Positions 12,828 through 19,270 of a stretch of 22,019 nt of DNA are shown here, piece after piece. The position numbers and the translations under genes are program-made. Below the pieces are notes generated by a model, which made no database searches, had not been told where the DNA came from, and saw only the letters and a program-made list of their open reading frames with translations. Position 1 is the first letter of the stretch. Every line of letters starts with the position of its first letter. Source of the DNA: WO2-35-19 sp964365465 (GTDB taxonomy: Bacteria > Patescibacteriota > Minisyncoccia > Phycocordibacterales > WO2-35-19). Where the stretch lies: the NCBI GenBank assembly GCA_964365465.1, contig CAYIPT010000011.1, positions 1-22,019 on the forward strand, read 5' to 3'.

Positions 12828-13079
12828 GGCATAATATGCTAAAACGGGGGCCTACTCAGAACACCTTTTCCATTAAAAGGAAAGTCCCTTCTTTTTTATG
12901 ATTTAAAACTGGCTCTAATTAAAGAGATTTGAGATAGAAAAAATTATAAAATATAAAAATAAAAATTTAAATACAAAAAACACTTCATTTTTAGCAACCT
13001 CAACTAAAATTTAGATAATCTGTGGCTCTACTTCAATGTAGAATGGTCAAAACAGGCCCCCGTTTTGGTATATTATGCC
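12828..13079. mobile_element. 252-bp MITE-like element with 26-bp inverted repeats
   Basis: The left end (12828-12853) and right end (13054-13079) are inverted repeats matching at 24 of 26 positions; the inner 13 bp (AAAACGGGGGCCT) are perfect. An 8-bp direct repeat flanks the element. The inside is AT-rich with no credible ORF. Three small perfect hairpins are visible: 12864-12880 (CCTTTT/AAAAGG), 12913-12926 (CTCT/AGAG) and 13027-13042 (TCTAC/GTAGA). Each terminal repeat carries -10-like sequences both outward (TATTAT) and inward (CATAAT). It has no transposase of its own, so it would be mobilised in trans. Several families, including IS1595, ISL3 and IS256, can make 8-bp duplications; the parent cannot be named from the window. 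Confidence 0.85.
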
Positions 13080-13087
13080 AAAATAAA
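13080..13087. repeat. Target-site duplication, right copy
   Basis: AAAATAAA, identical to 12820-12827. Read on the minus strand it belongs to codons for F-I-L of the interrupted gene. Confidence 0.8.
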
Positions 13088-13133
13088 TGCAGAGCATACC
13101 AAGGCCAAATATTTTGCCGTTTTCATCGCCTTA

Positions 13134-13139
13134 CTCCTT
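13134..13139 (-). promoter_or_regulatory. Shine-Dalgarno site of the interrupted gene
   Basis: AAGGAG on the minus strand, 7 bases before the ATG at 13126, the same motif and spacing as for the gene at 11083-11313. It marks the true original start of the broken gene. Confidence 0.75.
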
Positions 13140-13219
13140 TTTCCCGCCTCCCATTTCCCCTTGGGGTATTGGTGAGGGCTTACGGATTAGATAGGCAATT
13201 CCAAAATTATGCTACCATA

Positions 13220-13258
13220 TTAATGTTTTTCCACAACTTTGTTGCGCAAAAATCAAAA
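13220..13258. repeat. 39-bp repeat, copy 2
   Basis: It matches 11374-11412 at 34 of 39 positions. It lies about 95 bp upstream of the broken minus-strand gene and also within 21 bp of the plus-strand gene starting at 13279. It contains TTTTCCACA, one mismatch from a DnaA box, but only one such site is present. Confidence 0.6.
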
Positions 13259-13266
13259 TAAAGGTT

Positions 13267-13272
13267 TATAAT
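13267..13272 (+). promoter_or_regulatory. -10 element, predicted leaderless start
   Basis: TATAAT ends 6 bases before the ATG at 13279. TTGCGC in the 39-bp repeat, 19 bases upstream, is a weak -35 candidate. Confidence 0.55.
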
Positions 13273-13278
13273 GTAAAT

Positions 13279-14607
13279 ATGCCAAGAATACAATTTAGCG
13301 ATGTGGTGCCGCCGGAGAGAAGGAGCATCCGCGATGTTCCGATTCCAAGCGGCGGCAAAAGGAAGGTGCCTATTGTTATAAACCCGGAAAAAACACAGGC
13401 CCCCAAAATAGAGCCGTTAGTATCTGAAATAGCAGAAAAAAAGAACAGCAGCGCTTATGAGTATTATTACCCCAAAGAAAAAAAGGAGCCGGAAAAATAT
13501 GGGAACGGTTATGTCAAATTAAAAAGAAAGCCGTGGATATTCGGAGCGATAATCGTTATTTTAATAGCCGTCTTTATAGCGAGCATGATGACGATTTTTG
13601 CTTCAGCTAATATTAATATTGTCCCCAAAAGCCAAAAAGTTGATGTGAACATGAAAATAACAACGGATTATGAAGTCATAAAATTTTCAAAATCCAAATC
13701 ATTGTCTGTGCCTGCCACCGGCGAGGAAGCGGTTGAAATAAAGGCCTCTGGGAAAATAATGATTTATAATAATTTTTCTTCCGAGTCCCAGCGACTGATT
13801 GTTCGCACCAGATTTGAAACCAAAGAAGGCCTTATATATAGAATAGCGGAATCGGTTGCTGTTCCCGGTAATGGCAGTGTGGAAGCGGAGATTTTTGCCG
13901 ATGAGTCCGGAGATAAATACAACATAAAAAAGACCGACTTTACCATTCCCGGATTTAAAAACGACGCCAACCGTTACAAAAACTTTTATGCCAGATCTGT
14001 TACCGATATCACCGGCGGTTTTGTAGGCAAAAGAAAAACCGTTCTGCCGAATGAAAAGCAAATGGCGCTGCTAAATATCGATTCCGAGTTGAAAGCCGAT
14101 TTGGAAAGGGACTTGCAGTCAAAAGTGCCGACCGGACTGACTTTGCTTTCCGGCTCTATTCTATATAACTCCAAAGAATTGCCTCAAAAAGAAGACGGTT
14201 CATCGGTAATAATAGAAAAAGAAACTACGGCCTACGCCGTTATGCTTAATGCCCAAAACCTGTCTGACCAAATAACAAAACAATATATTTCCGAACTTCC
14301 GGACTGGAACGGCATCAAATCAGAAATAAAGGACTTCTCTCTTTTGAATGTTGCAAAAATGCCAAGCGATCTGAAAACGGGCGAAAAGATAGATCTGCAA
14401 ATAAACGGCAAGGCCATGGCTTGGGCAAGCATTAATACGGATACCATCAGCCAAAAATTGCTGGGTGCCCCCAAAAAGGAGGCGGCCAGACTAATGGACG
14501 AATTCCCCGGTATTTCAACTATAACCGCAATAATAAGACCCGTTTGGAAACAATCATTTCCAGACGATCCTCTAAAAATACATGTTCAAGCTATTTACAA
14601 TAAATAA
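13279..14607 (+). CDS. Single-pass membrane protein with a baseplate-J-like domain
   Basis: A 442-residue protein. The first 85 residues are polar and Pro/Lys-rich, probably disordered and cytoplasmic. Residues about 86-110 form one membrane helix, and the remaining 330 residues are probably extracellular. The middle part (KIMIYNNFSSESQRLI, TRFETKEGLIYRI, then SVEAEIFADESGDKYNI) resembles the baseplate-J-like fold found in many Patescibacteria surface proteins. This is recognition by eye, not a search. Its role is unknown; surface attachment or cell-envelope structure is a guess. It precedes infA by 53 bases and may be transcribed with it, although a -35/-10-like sequence lies between them. 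Start supported by the -10 element 6 bases upstream. Confidence 0.75.
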   Translation: MPRIQFSDVVPPERRSIRDVPIPSGGKRKVPIVINPEKTQAPKIEPLVSEIAEKKNSSAYEYYYPKEKKEPEKYGNGYVKLKRKPWIFGAIIVILIAVFIASMMTIFASANINIVPKSQKVDVNMKITTDYEVIKFSKSKSLSVPATGEEAVEIKASGKIMIYNNFSSESQRLIVRTRFETKEGLIYRIAESVAVPGNGSVEAEIFADESGDKYNIKKTDFTIPGFKNDANRYKNFYARSVTDITGGFVGKRKTVLPNEKQMALLNIDSELKADLERDLQSKVPTGLTLLSGSILYNSKELPQKEDGSSVIIEKETTAYAVMLNAQNLSDQITKQYISELPDWNGIKSEIKDFSLLNVAKMPSDLKTGEKIDLQINGKAMAWASINTDTISQKLLGAPKKEAARLMDEFPGISTITAIIRPVWKQSFPDDPLKIHVQAIYNK

Positions 14608-14609
14608 AC

Positions 14610-14634
14610 TTGACATTAGTAGGGCTTATATGAT
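14610..14634 (+). promoter_or_regulatory. Possible promoter of the infA ribosomal cluster
   Basis: A perfect TTGACA (14610-14615) is followed by TATATGAT (14627-14634). The hexamer TATGAT (14629-14634) is only 13 bases downstream, shorter than ideal, so the exact -10 is uncertain. The position, just upstream of infA, fits a ribosomal-cluster promoter. Confidence 0.45.
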
Positions 14635-14660
14635 AGCTTTTTTATTGTTGTTTCATTTTA

Positions 14661-14897
14661 ATGACAGATAAAGCAAGGTCGGAAACGAGTGTTGGAGTGG
14701 TCACAGAAGCGCTTCCAAATGCGTTTTTCCGTGTTAGGTTTGAGAAAATGGAAAAGGATATACTGGCCTATCTGTCCGGCAAAATGAGACTCAACAAAAT
14801 AAAGGTTTTGATAGGGGATTCTGTGGAAGTTGTCCTTGATCCTTACGGGGGCAAGGGCAGGATTGTGCGCCGCATCGATAATAGGCGAGCAAGCTAA
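14661..14897 (+). CDS. infA: Translation initiation factor IF-1
   Basis: A 78-residue S1/OB-fold protein that binds the ribosomal A-site during initiation. Family segments are visible: GVVTEALPNAFFRVRFE, AYLSGKMRLNKIKVLIGDSVEVVLDPYGGKGRIVRR split into AYLSGKMRLNKIKV and GDSVEVVLDPY, and the final KGRIVRR. The length is close to the usual 72. It opens the infA-rpmJ-rpsM-rpsK-rpsD-rpoA-rplQ cluster, the standard bacterial alpha-operon order. No SD. Confidence 0.95.
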   Translation: MTDKARSETSVGVVTEALPNAFFRVRFEKMEKDILAYLSGKMRLNKIKVLIGDSVEVVLDPYGGKGRIVRRIDNRRAS

Positions 14898-14931
14898 TAT
14901 GATTTATTAATTTTTTAATACTTCTAACGGA

Positions 14932-15048
14932 ATGAAAGTAAAAGCTTCAATAAAGAAGATGTGCTCGAAGTGCCAAATGGTTCGCCGCAAAGGCATTTTA
15001 TTTGTGGTGTGCAAAAGCAACCCAAAGCATAAGCAAAGACAAGGATAA
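14932..15048 (+). CDS. rpmJ: 50S ribosomal protein L36
   Basis: A 38-residue zinc-ribbon ribosomal protein, MKVKASIKKMCSKCQMV and so on, ending PKHKQRQG. Zinc ligands are Cys11, Cys14, Cys27 and His33, the C+ form. Length is that of the family (37-38). It starts 34 bases after infA and ends one base before the rpsM start codon. Confidence 0.95.
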   Translation: MKVKASIKKMCSKCQMVRRKGILFVVCKSNPKHKQRQG

Positions 15049-15049
15049 T

Positions 15050-15430
15050 ATGAGAATTTTAGGAATTACGATACCGAATGAAAAAAGATTGGAAATAGGG
15101 TTAACCACCCTTTTCGGCATCGGCCGTTCTAGAGCTCAACAAATTTTGGATAAGGCCAAAATAGATTGGGGTGCAAAAGCGAAAGGCCTGAATGCCGAAG
15201 AAGAGAGCAGGATAAAAAAAATTATAGAGGGATTTAAGATTGAGGGAGACCTTAAAAGAGAGGTTTCGGGAAATATAAAACGGCTTAAAGATATAAAAAG
15301 TTACAGAGGGGTAAGACATATGCGCGGATTGCCGGTTCGGGGCCAAAGAACCAAAACCAATTCTCGCACCCGCCGAGGCAACATCAGAAAGACAATGGGA
15401 ACCGGAAGAAGGGCGGTAGAGAAGAAGTAA
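15050..15430 (+). CDS. rpsM: 30S ribosomal protein S13
   Basis: A 126-residue protein of the small-subunit head that contacts the P-site tRNA and the L5 bridge. The true start is the ATG at 15050 (MRILGITIPNEKR), one base after the rpmJ stop; an upstream in-frame ATG at 15002 lies inside rpmJ and is rejected. It shows TTLFGIGRSRAQQIL, the region IKSYRGVRHMRGLPVRGQRTK, and the basic tail. Confidence 0.96.
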   Translation: MRILGITIPNEKRLEIGLTTLFGIGRSRAQQILDKAKIDWGAKAKGLNAEEESRIKKIIEGFKIEGDLKREVSGNIKRLKDIKSYRGVRHMRGLPVRGQRTKTNSRTRRGNIRKTMGTGRRAVEKK

Positions 15431-15449
15431 AAAACTTAAGAATTTAAAA

Positions 15450-15881
15450 ATGGGAAAAAAGAGAATTGTAAAAACAAATACAGAAAATGGAGATGAGGGT
15501 GTAAAAACAACCACCGAAACTTCCGGTAAAAAAAGATTGGAGGCGGGCATACTTTATGTGCAATCAACCTACAACAACACCATATTGATATTGACCGATA
15601 AAAAAGGCAATGTTATCGTTTCCGCCTCCAGCGGCAGTTTGGGATTTAAGGGGGCTAAAAAAGGAACTCCTTTTGCCGCCGCCAAAGTGGGCGAAACACT
15701 GGCACTAAAAGCTCAAATCTTGGGATTAAAAGAGGTTTCGGTGGTTGTCAGAGGGGTAGGTTCCGGTCGCGAATCAGGCATCAGAGGTTTTATATCAAAA
15801 GGTGTAAACATAACTTCTATCAAAGACACCACACCAGTGCCCCATAATGGCCCCAAACCAAAAAAACCCCGCCGTGTTTGA
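15450..15881 (+). CDS. rpsK: 30S ribosomal protein S11
   Basis: A 143-residue protein of the 30S platform. Typical segments are YVQSTYNNTILILTDKKGN, SSGSLGFKGAKKGTPFAA and the C-terminal GVNITSIKDTTPVPHNGPKPKKPRRV. The N-terminus has about 25 extra polar residues compared with standard S11, common in lineage-specific forms. It starts 19 bases after rpsM. Confidence 0.96.
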   Translation: MGKKRIVKTNTENGDEGVKTTTETSGKKRLEAGILYVQSTYNNTILILTDKKGNVIVSASSGSLGFKGAKKGTPFAAAKVGETLALKAQILGLKEVSVVVRGVGSGRESGIRGFISKGVNITSIKDTTPVPHNGPKPKKPRRV

Positions 15882-15883
15882 TT

Positions 15884-15912
15884 TATTCGTAGCTATTCGT
15901 TAATTTATTCGT
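15884..15912. repeat. Three copies of TATTCGT between rpsK and rpsD
   Basis: Exact TATTCGT copies at 15884-15890, 15894-15900 and 15906-15912. They look like a short low-complexity expansion in an otherwise tight operon. Confidence 0.45.
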
Positions 15913-15923
15913 TATTTCGCATC

Positions 15924-16526
15924 ATGATAATAGGTCCAAAATACAAAATAGCCCGCAAATTAAGAGCTCCCATTTTTGAAAAAACCCAAACCCAAAAATA
16001 CAGCTTGAGAGAAGAGCGGAAAGCCAGAAAAAAATTCAGCAAACCAAAAACCGATTTTGGCATTCAGCTGAACGAAAAACAAAAAGCCAGAATGTTTTAT
16101 TGCGTGACCGAAAAACAATTTGCCAAATATGTAAAAGAGGCCTTGGCCAAAAAAGCAAGTTCGCCAAAATTAAATCTTTTGAAGTCATTGGAGCATCGTC
16201 TTGATAACGTGGTTTGGCGAGCCGGCATTTTGCCCACCCACCTTTCCGCCAGGCAAGCGGCGGCCCACGGCCATTTTTTGGTAAATGGCAAAAAAGTTTA
16301 TGCGCCGTCTTTTTCCGTCAGAGCAGGAGATAAAATAACCATTCGCGAAGGAAGCAAAGCCAGCAAATTATTTAGTGAAATGGAAAACAAAATAATAGAA
16401 ACCAAATCGCCAAGCTGGATGTCTTGGGACAGCAACAAAAAGGAGCTGGTTATAAAAGAAGACTTTGCCGAAAGCTCCGATTTATTGTTTGATCTTGGTC
16501 AAGTAATTGAATATTATCAAAGATAA
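15924..16526 (+). CDS. rpsD: 30S ribosomal protein S4
   Basis: A 200-residue primary 16S rRNA-binding protein, also a translational regulator of the alpha operon in some bacteria. The N-terminal domain lacks the zinc Cys cluster (C-minus form). The S4 RNA-binding domain reads LEHRLDNVVWRAGILPTHLSARQAA, split as LEHRLDNVVWRAGI and LSARQAAAHGHFLVNGKKV. It ends in the normal LGQVIEYYQR, so it is full length. Confidence 0.95.
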   Translation: MIIGPKYKIARKLRAPIFEKTQTQKYSLREERKARKKFSKPKTDFGIQLNEKQKARMFYCVTEKQFAKYVKEALAKKASSPKLNLLKSLEHRLDNVVWRAGILPTHLSARQAAAHGHFLVNGKKVYAPSFSVRAGDKITIREGSKASKLFSEMENKIIETKSPSWMSWDSNKKELVIKEDFAESSDLLFDLGQVIEYYQR

Positions 16527-16554
16527 TGATTTTTTAATTTTAATATAAAATATT

Positions 16555-17541
16555 ATGACAACAGATCATTTTAAGAAAAGCATCGTTCTGCCTTCAAAAC
16601 CTAAAATAATATCGGAGGAAGGTAACCGAGGAATTTATGAGATTGACGGGTTTTATCCCGGATATGGATTTACCATCGGCAACAGTTTGCGCCGAATTAT
16701 TCTTTCCTCTCTACCCGGAGCGGCCGTAACCACGGTTAAAATTGACGGGGTAGAGCATGAATTTTCTTCCATTAAGGGGGTGCGGGAGGATGTGGTCATG
16801 ATAATGCTCAACATAAAAAAACTCAGAATCAGAATGCTTTCGGAAGAGCCCCAAATTTTATCCATTAAAGCCAAAGGGGTAAAAACCGTTACGGCGGGGG
16901 ACATTGAAGCTCCCGGACAGGTGGAAATTATAAATCCGGAATTGGTTATAGCCACTTTGACCGATAAGGATTCGTCTTTGAATATTGAAATGACAATTGA
17001 GAAAGGTTTGGGTTTTGTCAATCGCGACATTATAGGCAAGGACAAAGTCGGCATAGGCACCATTGTTTTGGATGCCAATTTTACGCCCATCAGAAGAGTG
17101 AGCTACGAAGTTGAAAATATGAGAGTGGGCGATCGAACCGATTTTAATCGTTTGCGCCTGTTTATAGAAACGGACGGCAGCATCACTCCACAAGAGTCAT
17201 TAACAAAATCAATCAATATCATGATTGAACAACTTAGAGCCATTACCGGTTTTGAAGAAAGCGAGACCGAATCAGATAATACTGCAGATGTTGAGAATTT
17301 GGAAAATTTGCCCAAACACAACAATTCCCCCAAATTGGATCCGGAATTTTTGAAAACCCGCATTGAAAACCTTAATTTGGGAGCCAGAACTTTGAACGCT
17401 CTTTCCAGCGCTAACATCAGAACTATCGGCGGTTTGGCCAGAAAAAAAGAGAAAGACATATTAGAAGTGGAAGGTTTGGGAGCCAAAGGAGTAGCCGAGA
17501 TTAAAAGGGTTTTGGGAGAACATGGTATAACCTTGAAATAA
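16555..17541 (+). CDS. rpoA: DNA-directed RNA polymerase subunit alpha
   Basis: A 328-residue alpha subunit. The N-terminal dimerisation domain (about 1-235) has the conserved GNSLRRIILSSLPGAAVT and YEVENMRVGDRTDFNRL. The C-terminal helix-hairpin-helix domain (about 262-328) is present (LNLGARTLNALSSANIRT, EKDILEVEGLGAKGVAEIK), so it could bind UP elements and activators. TATAAA at 16544-16549 is 5 bases before the ATG and might be an internal leaderless promoter. Its stop overlaps the rplQ start by one base (TAATG). Confidence 0.97.
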   Translation: MTTDHFKKSIVLPSKPKIISEEGNRGIYEIDGFYPGYGFTIGNSLRRIILSSLPGAAVTTVKIDGVEHEFSSIKGVREDVVMIMLNIKKLRIRMLSEEPQILSIKAKGVKTVTAGDIEAPGQVEIINPELVIATLTDKDSSLNIEMTIEKGLGFVNRDIIGKDKVGIGTIVLDANFTPIRRVSYEVENMRVGDRTDFNRLRLFIETDGSITPQESLTKSINIMIEQLRAITGFEESETESDNTADVENLENLPKHNNSPKLDPEFLKTRIENLNLGARTLNALSSANIRTIGGLARKKEKDILEVEGLGAKGVAEIKRVLGEHGITLK

Positions 17542-17888
17542 TGCGCCATCACAATCAAAACAGAAAATTGAGCAGGATTAGAAAAGTGAGGAAGGCCTTG
17601 CTCAATTCTCTCGCCAGATCTTTGGTTTTGCACGAAAAGATTGAGACCACCGAACCCAAAACCAAAGAGCTCAGGCCATTTATTGAAAAACTTATTACAA
17701 AAGGCAAGCTTCAAACGGTAGCCGCCAGGAGATCTGTAAATGAAAAAATAGGCGCCAAAGCAACCAAAATATTGGTGGATACCCTTTCCAAAAAATATGA
17801 AGACAGAAGGGGTGGTTATACCAGAATCACAAAGTCCAAAAGAAGAATGTCCGATGGGAGCAAAATGGCAATAATAGAACTTATATGA
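17541..17888 (+). CDS. rplQ: 50S ribosomal protein L17
   Basis: A 115-residue protein located near the exit tunnel. It opens MRHHNQNRKLSRIRKVRKAL (usual MRHxxxxxKLxR pattern), then SLVLHEKIETTEPKTKELRP and the C-terminal GGYTRITKSKRRMSDGSKMA. It overlaps rpoA by one base and rplM by four (ATGA), which indicates translational coupling. Confidence 0.96.
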   Translation: MRHHNQNRKLSRIRKVRKALLNSLARSLVLHEKIETTEPKTKELRPFIEKLITKGKLQTVAARRSVNEKIGAKATKILVDTLSKKYEDRRGGYTRITKSKRRMSDGSKMAIIELI

Positions 17889-18229
17889 ATTACGAAATAG
17901 ACGCGCAAAATAAAAAATTGGGAAGAGTGGCTAGCCAAGTGGCAGTTATTCTGATGGGCAAAAATAAAGTTGATTTTGTCCGTAATGCCATTCCGGATGT
18001 AAAAATAAAAATAAAAAATGCCGGAAAAATATTTGTCACAAATAAAAAGATGGAACAAAAGGTTTATAAAAATTATTCCGGCTATCCGGGCGGCTTAAAG
18101 GAAAGAAGCATGAAAAAAGTGGTTTCCGATAAAGGCATGAAAGAAGTTTTAAGAATAGCCACTAGGGGTATGTTGCCTAAAAATAAGTTAAGAGACAGGA
18201 TGATGAAAAATTTAATAATTGTTGAATAA
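17885..18229 (+). CDS. rplM: 50S ribosomal protein L13
   Basis: A 114-residue early-assembly protein of the large subunit. It shows LGRVASQVAVILMGKNKVDF, the signature YSGYPGGLKERSM and RGMLPKNKLRDRMMKNL. It is shorter than E. coli L13 (142) at the N-terminus and in the C-terminal tail. Its TAA stop is the edge of the REP-like element at 18227-18262, so the tail length may have been set by that insertion. Confidence 0.95.
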   Translation: MNYEIDAQNKKLGRVASQVAVILMGKNKVDFVRNAIPDVKIKIKNAGKIFVTNKKMEQKVYKNYSGYPGGLKERSMKKVVSDKGMKEVLRIATRGMLPKNKLRDRMMKNLIIVE

Positions 18230-18262
18230 CCCCCCTAACCCCCCTTATGCTAAGGGGGGGAA
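18227..18262. repeat. REP-like element between rplM and rpsI
   Basis: CCCCCCTTA (18239-18247) and TAAGGGGGG (18251-18259) form a perfect 9-bp hairpin with a 3-base loop. Read on the minus strand the layout (C-rich arm-TTA, 3-base loop, TAA-G-rich arm, GTTAGGGGGGTTA tail) matches the element at 7786-7828. The TAA at 18227-18229 is the rplM stop codon. Confidence 0.7.
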
Positions 18263-18274
18263 CCAAACAAAACA

Positions 18275-18694
18275 ATGCCAGCAAAAATAAAAACAGAAAA
18301 AAAAGAAGAAAGATACACCGAAGCGGTTGGTAGAAGAAAAACAGCTATTGCCAGAGCGCGCATTACGCCGGCTTCCAAAAATTCTTTCAAAATAAATGAG
18401 CGGGATTCGGCTTCATATTTTCCCACAGCGGAATTGAGAAAAATAGTGGAAGAGGCCTTGAATAAAATCAAAAACGGCAATTTTATTGTTTCGGTTCATG
18501 TAAAAGGCGGCGGCATTCATTCCCAAGCGGAAGCGGTACGGCACGGCATTGCCCGAGCTTTGGTAAAACACGATGAGTCCTCAAAAACAAAACTTAAAAC
18601 CGCCGGCTTCCTCAAGCGCGACCCGCGCGCCAAAGAACGCCGCAAATTCGGCCTGAAAAAAGCCCGTAAAGCACCTCAGTGGAGTAAGAGATAA
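18275..18694 (+). CDS. rpsI: 30S ribosomal protein S9
   Basis: A 139-residue protein whose C-terminal tail reaches the P-site tRNA. It shows YTEAVGRRKTAIARARI, VKGGGIHSQAEAVRHGIARAL, RDPRAKERRKFGLKKARKAP and the expected SKR terminus. It follows rplM in the standard L13-S9 pair, separated by a REP-like hairpin that could modulate their relative expression. Confidence 0.97.
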   Translation: MPAKIKTEKKEERYTEAVGRRKTAIARARITPASKNSFKINERDSASYFPTAELRKIVEEALNKIKNGNFIVSVHVKGGGIHSQAEAVRHGIARALVKHDESSKTKLKTAGFLKRDPRAKERRKFGLKKARKAPQWSKR

Positions 18695-18699
18695 AAATT

Positions 18700-19233
18700 A
18701 TGCAAGACGAAAACAATGACATAACTTTTTCTGACGAAACAGAAGATAATTCGGCTTCTCTTGTTAAAAAATTAAGAGAAAAAATAAGAGAACTGGAACA
18801 AAAAAACCAGGAATATTTAACCGGCTGGCAGAAGGAGAGAGCTGACGGAATAAATTTGAGAAAAAAGTTGGAGGAAGAAAAAATAGAATTTTCTAAATTT
18901 GCCAAAGAAGATATTTCAACTGAGCTTATTTCCGTTCTTGATTCATTTGATTCGGCTTTCAAAAATAAAGAGTTATGGGAAAAAGTGGATAAAAATTGGC
19001 GACAAGGCGTGGAATACATCCACACCCAGCTTATAAATGTTCTGGCCAATCACGGCATTTCTGTCATCTGTCCGCTAGGAGAAAAATTTGATCCCCAAAG
19101 AGACGAGGCCATAGAAAATGTAGCTGTAGAAAATCCTGATGACGACCACAAAATAATCGAGGTCCTAAGCGTTGGCTACAAACTCCAAAACAAAATAATA
19201 AGAGCGCCAAAAGTGAGAGTGGGGGGAGTATAA
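18700..19233 (+). CDS. grpE: Co-chaperone GrpE, DnaK nucleotide exchange factor
   Basis: A 177-residue GrpE. After an acidic start there is a long helix (about residues 20-70: LVKKLREKIRELEQKNQEY and LTGWQKERADGINLRKKLEEE) that forms the dimer stalk. The C-terminal beta domain shows GEKFDPQRDEAIENV and VGYKLQNKIIRAPKVRVG, which insert into the DnaK cleft. It starts 5 bases after rpsI, so it is probably co-transcribed with the ribosomal genes. Its partner dnaK is only 1.8 kb downstream, separated by a radical SAM gene. Confidence 0.95.
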   Translation: MQDENNDITFSDETEDNSASLVKKLREKIRELEQKNQEYLTGWQKERADGINLRKKLEEEKIEFSKFAKEDISTELISVLDSFDSAFKNKELWEKVDKNWRQGVEYIHTQLINVLANHGISVICPLGEKFDPQRDEAIENVAVENPDDDHKIIEVLSVGYKLQNKIIRAPKVRVGGV

Positions 19234-19270
19234 AAATGAAAAGAGTATTACTAAATAATGGAAAAATTTA

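Larger units (their letters stand above)
12288..13126 (-). pseudogene. Two-helix membrane protein gene interrupted by a MITE
   Basis: The 5' fragment starts at an ATG at 13126 with AAGGAG 7 bases upstream and encodes MKTAKYLALVCSAFIL before reaching the element, where it stops (13073-13075). The 3' fragment is open from 12821 to 12288. Deleting 252 bp of element plus one 8-bp target copy (260 bp in all) leaves 579 nt, exactly 193 codons. The joined reading runs ...CSAFI-LTPAGYLFFMM... without a break, giving a 192-residue protein. It would have two membrane helices, at about residues 6-26 and 36-57, then a cytoplasmic-looking domain with no recognised motif. The insertion removes most of helix one from the downstream fragment, so native function is probably lost. 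The gene has a strong terminator and shares a 39-bp upstream repeat with the gene at 11083-11313. Function unknown. Confidence 0.85.

Noticed and set aside
12841..13066. tmRNA, 6S, SRP or RNase P RNA in the long gene-free stretch
   Set aside because: A closing stem and GGAAAGTCC (12879-12887) first suggested a structured RNA such as RNase P, but the other conserved segments are absent and the interior is too AT-rich. The inverted ends, direct repeats and restored ORF explain it as an insertion element.
13230..13238. DnaA box / replication origin
   Set aside because: TTTTCCACA is a single near-match without a cluster of boxes, an AT-rich unwinding region of known type, or dnaA nearby.
13022..13261. 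79-codon plus-strand ORF
   Set aside because: It spans the end of the inserted element and the 5' part of the minus-strand gene, has no SD or nearby -10, and its product (Cys, Arg and Phe rich) looks like a shadow frame.
15002..15049. N-terminal extension of S13 from the ATG at 15002
   Set aside because: It lies entirely inside rpmJ in another frame; the family start is MRILGI at 15050.
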